A stretch of DNA of 64,000 bases from Pseudomaricurvus alkylphenolicus (GTDB lineage: Bacteria; Pseudomonadota; Gammaproteobacteria; Pseudomonadales; Cellvibrionaceae): NCBI RefSeq assembly GCF_011683955.1, contig NZ_JAAQPI010000014.1, forward strand, positions 62,001 to 126,000, read 5' to 3'. Numbering within the stretch: the first letter of the stretch is position 1; the number at the start of each line of letters is the position of its first letter. Positions 60,276-64,000 of the stretch are shown here, one piece after another. The notes beneath the pieces are model-generated. The model saw nothing but the letters and a program-made list of their open reading frames with translations, was not told the DNA's origin and ran no database searches. Both the position numbers and the translations under genes were made by a program.

Positions 60276-61484
60276 ATGTCCTATATTCCTGAGATTCCCT
60301 ATGGTGCCTATTGGTCAACACCGTTCACCAAGTGGCAGGGCAGTCTGGCGCATTGTCATTCGATTGAGCTTGCCGCCCACGTCGCCAAGCTCGAACTGGA
60401 AAAAAGAAATATATTACCTGCTGATTTTGACCACGGTGTCTTGGGAACCACGGTGCCTCAAAAGAGTGTCTTTTACGGTACGCCATGGTTGATGTCTATG
60501 CTGGGAGCGAATCAGGCAACGGGCCCAATGATTGGACAAGCCTGTGCGACAGGCATTCGCTCTGTTTCCAATGCGGTACAAGAAATCTCTGCCGGGCTGG
60601 CCACATGCTCGCTGGTTGTAACCGCCGATCGTTGCTCCAATGGAGCTCATCTCTACTACCCCAACCCGACGGCTCCTGGTGGGACCGGAGACCACGAGGA
60701 TTGGGTGATGGACAACTTTAATTGTGATCCGGTGGGTCGACACGCCATGATCAATACAGCGGAAAATGTTGCCAAAAAACACGATATCAGTACCACGCAG
60801 CAACATGATGTTGTGTTGATGCGCCAAGAGCAGTACGCCATGGCTCTCTCCAAAGATCATGCTTTCCAAAAGCGATATATGACATTGCCTTTTGATATTC
60901 CAACGGCCAATTTCAAAAAGACGCGGGGCCAATTGAGCAGAGATGAAGGTGTTGTCCAGTCTAGCGCTGAAGGACTGCAGAAGCTGCGTCCTGTGTTGCC
61001 GGAGGGTACGGTTACTTTCGGTGGTCAAACCCACCCTGCCGATGGCAATGCCGGCATGATCGTGACGACCCCGGAAAAAGCCCGAGAAATGAGTTCAGAC
61101 AACAATGTTCGCATCCGCCTGCTAGGATTCGGGTCTGCGAGGGTCGAGCTAGCTCATATGCCGGAAGCCACGGTGCCTGCCGCCAAGCAGGCACTGGCTC
61201 AGGCCGGTGTTGCTATTAAGGAAATCGATGCCGTTAAGTCACACAACCCGTTTGCCGTAAACGATATTCTTTTCTCAAAACAGACCGGTGTCGCACTGGA
61301 ACAAATGAATAACTACGGTTGTTCACTGATTTGGGGACACCCTCAGGGGCCGACCGCTCTACGTTCGCTGATAGAGCTCATTGAAGAATTGACCTTGCGT
61401 GGAGGCGGTAAAGGCTTGTTCCAGGGGTGCGCGGCCGGCGACAGCGCCATGGCGGTAGTGGTATCGGTCGAGGTCAGCGACTAG
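60276..61484 (+). CDS. Thiolase family protein (3-ketoacyl-CoA thiolase)
   Basis: 402 residues from ATG 60276, with AGG about 8 bases upstream; the open frame extends 20 codons further up but without a site. The acylated Cys is in GQACATGIRS, the second active-site loop is KSHNPFAVND and the C-terminal Cys is in FQGCAAGDSAMAV. It should cleave a 3-ketoacyl-CoA with CoA, releasing acetyl-CoA. Beside an aryl-CoA ligase, HCDH-ECH fusion and feruloyl-CoA synthase-like gene, the substrate is likely a 3-aryl-3-ketopropionyl-CoA giving an aroyl-CoA. It precedes the fusion gene by 45 bases. Confidence 0.9.
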   Translation: MSYIPEIPYGAYWSTPFTKWQGSLAHCHSIELAAHVAKLELEKRNILPADFDHGVLGTTVPQKSVFYGTPWLMSMLGANQATGPMIGQACATGIRSVSNAVQEISAGLATCSLVVTADRCSNGAHLYYPNPTAPGGTGDHEDWVMDNFNCDPVGRHAMINTAENVAKKHDISTTQQHDVVLMRQEQYAMALSKDHAFQKRYMTLPFDIPTANFKKTRGQLSRDEGVVQSSAEGLQKLRPVLPEGTVTFGGQTHPADGNAGMIVTTPEKAREMSSDNNVRIRLLGFGSARVELAHMPEATVPAAKQALAQAGVAIKEIDAVKSHNPFAVNDILFSKQTGVALEQMNNYGCSLIWGHPQGPTALRSLIELIEELTLRGGGKGLFQGCAAGDSAMAVVVSVEVSD

Positions 61485-61529
61485 CCCGCCTGACTCGACG
61501 TTAATCCATAATTTGAATTGGTGAATTCT

Positions 61530-63560
61530 ATGTCTAACACGTTTTCCACACCTATTACCAAGGTGGCTGTTATTGGCGCCGGCACGATGGGTGCCGCGAT
61601 TGCCCAGCATTTTTTAATGAAAAATCTGGACGTGGTCCTGATTGATGTTCAACAGCAAGGCCTGGAACGCGGGGTCAGCAACATCAGCGAATCCCTGGAT
61701 GCTGCTGTGCAACGCAAAATACTCAGCGCTGAGCGCAAAGAAGCCATGATGCGCGGACTGAAGGCCAGCACCGATTACGAGACGCTCGCGGATCGACACT
61801 ATGTGGTAGAAGCGGTGTTCGAAAACAAAGAGGTGAAGCAAAAGGTCTTCAAGAGTGTCGAGGCACAGGTCAGCGACAGCTGCTTGATCGCATCCAATAC
61901 GTCCTCGTTTTCCGTGACTGAGCTTGGATCGGTACTGAAACATCAGAACCGCTTTGTTGGCGCACATTATTTCTACCATGCCGCCAAGAACAAGCTGATT
62001 GAATTGATCCCAGGTGCCAATACCCGTCCTGAAGCCATTGATGCCTTGACCAAATTCTACTATGAAAACGACAAAGCCCCCATTACCGTGGGCGATGTCT
62101 ACGGGTTTGCGGTAAACCGTTTCTTTGTCCCGTGGCTCAATGAAGCGGTGCGCCTGTACGAAGAAGGCCTTGGCAGCATCGCTTTTATCGACGAAGTGGC
62201 CGTAGATGTTTTTAAGGTTGGCATGGGGCCGTTTGCGCTTATGAACGCAACGGGTGTGCCCATTACCTTGCACGCTTCACGCACGCTGGAAGAAAACTTC
62301 GGGCCCATGTACGCCCCGGCGGGGCGTTTGATCGAAACGGTTGACGCCGCGCAGCAGTGGGATTTGTCCGACGAGACCAGCCCTAAGAACGACCGCGAAG
62401 CGGTAACTAACCGTCTGTTGGCCATGTCGCTGGGTGTGGCCGCGCAAATGGTCAGCGAAGGTGTCACCGGGGTGACGGAAACGGATTTGGGCGCGCGCTT
62501 GGGACTGCGTTGGCCGATTGGTCCCTTCGAGCTGATCAATCAGCTTGGGGTAACGACAGTCAAAGATATTGTCTGTCACGAGTTTGGGAAGTACGATCAA
62601 AAAGTACCTGCCATTTTCGAACAGGCCGACCTGGATCAAGGTTTTGCTGTAGAGCACGTGCGTGCTCATGTGGTGAACGGTGCGGGATTGATAGAGTTTA
62701 ATCGCCCCGATGCCATGAATGCACTGAACCCCGCAGTGATGGTCAGTCTGGAAAAGGCGATTGACACCCTCGAAGATAACCCCGCCATTGATAAAATCGT
62801 TCTGTTTGGTCGAGGTAAGGCATTTATTGCCGGAGCGGATATCAAATTTTTTATTGACAATATCAAAGCCCAAGCGTTGGAGAAGGTACAGTCTTTTACC
62901 GCGTACGGGCATCAGGTACTTAGCAAACTGGCCACATCGAAGAAGCAAACCATCGCCTTTATTGACGGTTTGGCGCTGGGTGGGGGATTGGAACTGGCCT
63001 TGGCTTGCCAAAACCGAGTCGCCAGCCCTCGAATGGTAGCCGCGCTTCCGGAAACCGGCATTGGAATTTACCCTGGCCTCGGCGGAACACAACGCAGCAG
63101 CCGTGTGATGGGAAAGGCGAGAGCCAAGTATCTGGTGGCAACCGGTAAGCAACTTAATGCCGAGCAAGCTCTGGCTTTTGGCTTAGTGGATAAAGTGGTC
63201 GATTCGTCCAGTGATATGCAGGAAATTGCGACTATCTCTGTTGACAGAAGTCACTCACAATCTGCTTCTGCGGCAAGCGCAACGATTGCTGAGGCCCACT
63301 TTGAGCACTTTGATGGCGACATCTCCTCAGTGCTAAGCCAAACCGCGGACTTCGAGCCCCATCGAAAGGTGCTGAGCCGAAAGGCCCCTTTGGCATTGCG
63401 CAAAGCGATGCAGTTGATCGATGAGGGCTATGACCTATCCTTGGAAGAGGGCTTGGCGATGGAACTGGAGGCACTGCAAGGCATCTTCTCCACTGACGAC
63501 GCCCTCAGCGGTCTGGAATCTGTGAGCGGTGGGGCCGCCGCGCAGTTTCAGGGGCGGTAG
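61530..63560 (+). CDS. 3-hydroxyacyl-CoA dehydrogenase / enoyl-CoA hydratase fusion (HCDH first)
   Basis: 676 residues from ATG 61530 (GTG 61518 is possible). Residues 10-380 are the dehydrogenase: NAD loop VIGAGTMGAAIA, SNTSSFSVTEL, GAHYFYHAAK and a second C-terminal HCDH lobe (GLRWPIGPFELINQLG). Residues 390-590 are a crotonase fold with oxyanion loops RGKAFIAGADIK and DGLALGGGLELALA and glutamate PETGIGIYPGLGG. The order is the reverse of FadB/PaaZ-type fusions, where the hydratase comes first. It catalyses two successive beta-oxidation steps and would convert coumaroyl/feruloyl-CoA to the 3-keto ester used by the thiolase. Confidence 0.92.
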   Translation: MSNTFSTPITKVAVIGAGTMGAAIAQHFLMKNLDVVLIDVQQQGLERGVSNISESLDAAVQRKILSAERKEAMMRGLKASTDYETLADRHYVVEAVFENKEVKQKVFKSVEAQVSDSCLIASNTSSFSVTELGSVLKHQNRFVGAHYFYHAAKNKLIELIPGANTRPEAIDALTKFYYENDKAPITVGDVYGFAVNRFFVPWLNEAVRLYEEGLGSIAFIDEVAVDVFKVGMGPFALMNATGVPITLHASRTLEENFGPMYAPAGRLIETVDAAQQWDLSDETSPKNDREAVTNRLLAMSLGVAAQMVSEGVTGVTETDLGARLGLRWPIGPFELINQLGVTTVKDIVCHEFGKYDQKVPAIFEQADLDQGFAVEHVRAHVVNGAGLIEFNRPDAMNALNPAVMVSLEKAIDTLEDNPAIDKIVLFGRGKAFIAGADIKFFIDNIKAQALEKVQSFTAYGHQVLSKLATSKKQTIAFIDGLALGGGLELALACQNRVASPRMVAALPETGIGIYPGLGGTQRSSRVMGKARAKYLVATGKQLNAEQALAFGLVDKVVDSSSDMQEIATISVDRSHSQSASAASATIAEAHFEHFDGDISSVLSQTADFEPHRKVLSRKAPLALRKAMQLIDEGYDLSLEEGLAMELEALQGIFSTDDALSGLESVSGGAAAQFQGR

Positions 63561-63574
63561 TTGAAGCGAAAATC

Positions 63575-63644
63575 ATCCGATACCAGTTCATCTCCTATGG
63601 TGGTCTGGTGCCGGTGCAAACAACATCTTCCAAAAGTATCGGAT
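63575..63644. promoter_or_regulatory. Widely spaced 9-bp inverted repeat
   Basis: ATCCGATAC (63575-63583) and GTATCGGAT (63636-63644) are perfect inverted copies separated by 52 bases, filling the gap between the fusion gene and the feruloyl-CoA synthase-like gene. It could be paired operator halves or the base of an RNA stem. Confidence 0.4.
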
Positions 63645-63673
63645 CAGTTTTCAGTAGCGCCAAGGGGATAATC

Positions 63674-64000
63674 ATGAATAAGCAACCGTCGTCGCTCTTT
63701 TTAGCACCGGATATATCTTTCAGAAAAGGGAAAGAGGGCACCTATTATCTGGAATCGAATACGCCATTGCCGCAAGCACCGGCCTCAGTACTCGCGTATC
63801 TGGAACGATGGGCCAAAGACACACCCGACAGCGTTTTTTTGGCGGAAAAAAGCCAACAGCGTGACCAGGGGTGGGAAACGATCAGCTACGCTGAGTTTCG
63901 AAACAAGGCGCTTCGCCTGGCGGCGGGGTTGCAACCTCTGGGATTATCGGTCGATAAACCCCTTATGCTGGTCAGTGGCAACAGTATCGCCAACGCGCTG
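63674..64000 (+). CDS. Feruloyl-CoA synthase-like AMP-forming ligase (partial, 5' end)
   Basis: The first 109 codons are present and the gene runs off the window. ATG 63674 has AAGGGGA upstream. The N-terminus follows feruloyl-CoA synthases: LFLAPDISFRKGKEGTYYL, then VLAYLERWAKDTPDSVFLAE, ISYAEFRNKALRLAAGL and PLMLVSGNSIANAL. The AMP-binding core lies beyond the window, so substrate and completeness cannot be judged. It follows the HCDH-ECH fusion on the same strand and would feed it coumaroyl-, caffeoyl- or feruloyl-CoA. Confidence 0.82.
   Translation, partial: MNKQPSSLFLAPDISFRKGKEGTYYLESNTPLPQAPASVLAYLERWAKDTPDSVFLAEKSQQRDQGWETISYAEFRNKALRLAAGLQPLGLSVDKPLMLVSGNSIANAL

Noticed and set aside
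1-64000. tRNA, rRNA or riboswitch genes
   Set aside because: No cloverleaf, rRNA or known riboswitch core was recognised by eye; a covariance-model scan would be needed to exclude small RNAs.

Overview
The window is a chromosomal stretch of an aerobic, probably marine, Gram-negative bacterium. Five TonB-dependent receptors, a FecI/FecR sigma system, OruR-type AraC regulators and a spinster-type MFS gene suggest a gammaproteobacterium of the Cellvibrionales/Spongiibacteraceae kind (inference; there is no rRNA or marker gene). No tRNA, rRNA, CRISPR array or intact transposase was seen.

Layout. (1) 1-9.1 kb, rhamnose module: bifunctional rhamnulose-1-P aldolase/lactaldehyde dehydrogenase, RhaI isomerase, GH106 alpha-L-rhamnosidase, an orphan solute-binding protein and a FucP-type sugar symporter. 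(2) 9.2-18.4 kb, aromatic ring-cleavage cluster: FAD monooxygenase, a NodD-like LysR regulator and a divergent operon of FAA hydrolase, cyclase-family hydrolase, C-C-type alpha/beta hydrolase, VOC extradiol dioxygenase, Rieske ferredoxin, two GSTs and an epimerase. The gene set resembles the naringenin-degrading fde operon of Herbaspirillum. The LysR/operon gap carries two ATC-N9-GAT (nod-box type) motifs. (3) 18.4-37.5 kb, uptake and side-chain processing: AraC, TonB receptor, GH3 glycosidase, TonB receptor, AraC, aromatic-acid symporter, TonB receptor, then a [2Fe-2S] ferredoxin and CYP199A-like P450, TetR and a fourth TonB receptor. (4) 37.7-47.6 kb, rearranged region: an AraC gene with a decayed MFS start behind it, a sigma/FecR/TonB(STN)/hydrolase cell-surface signalling cassette, then a decayed AraC copy with an intact MFS gene behind it. 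(5) 48-57 kb, a five-gene signalling island: HTH-REC, REC-EAL, REC-GAF-like, a 1637-residue MASE1/CHASE hybrid kinase and a periplasmic binding protein, preceded by a 9/18-bp phased direct-repeat array. (6) 58.4-64 kb, CoA-dependent phenylpropanoid module: benzoate-CoA-ligase-family enzyme, thiolase, HCDH-ECH fusion and the start of a feruloyl-CoA synthase-like gene.

Read together, modules 1, 2, 3 and 6 form a plausible complete route for flavonoid (or similar polyphenol) rhamno-glucosides. TonB receptors import the glycoside, GH106 and GH3 remove rhamnose and glucose, RhaI and the aldolase consume rhamnose, the fde-like enzymes open the A ring under a NodD-like regulator, CYP199A-like P450 demethylates or hydroxylates para-substituted aromatic acids, and the CoA module shortens the released cinnamate. 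The individual family calls are well supported; the joined pathway is inference.
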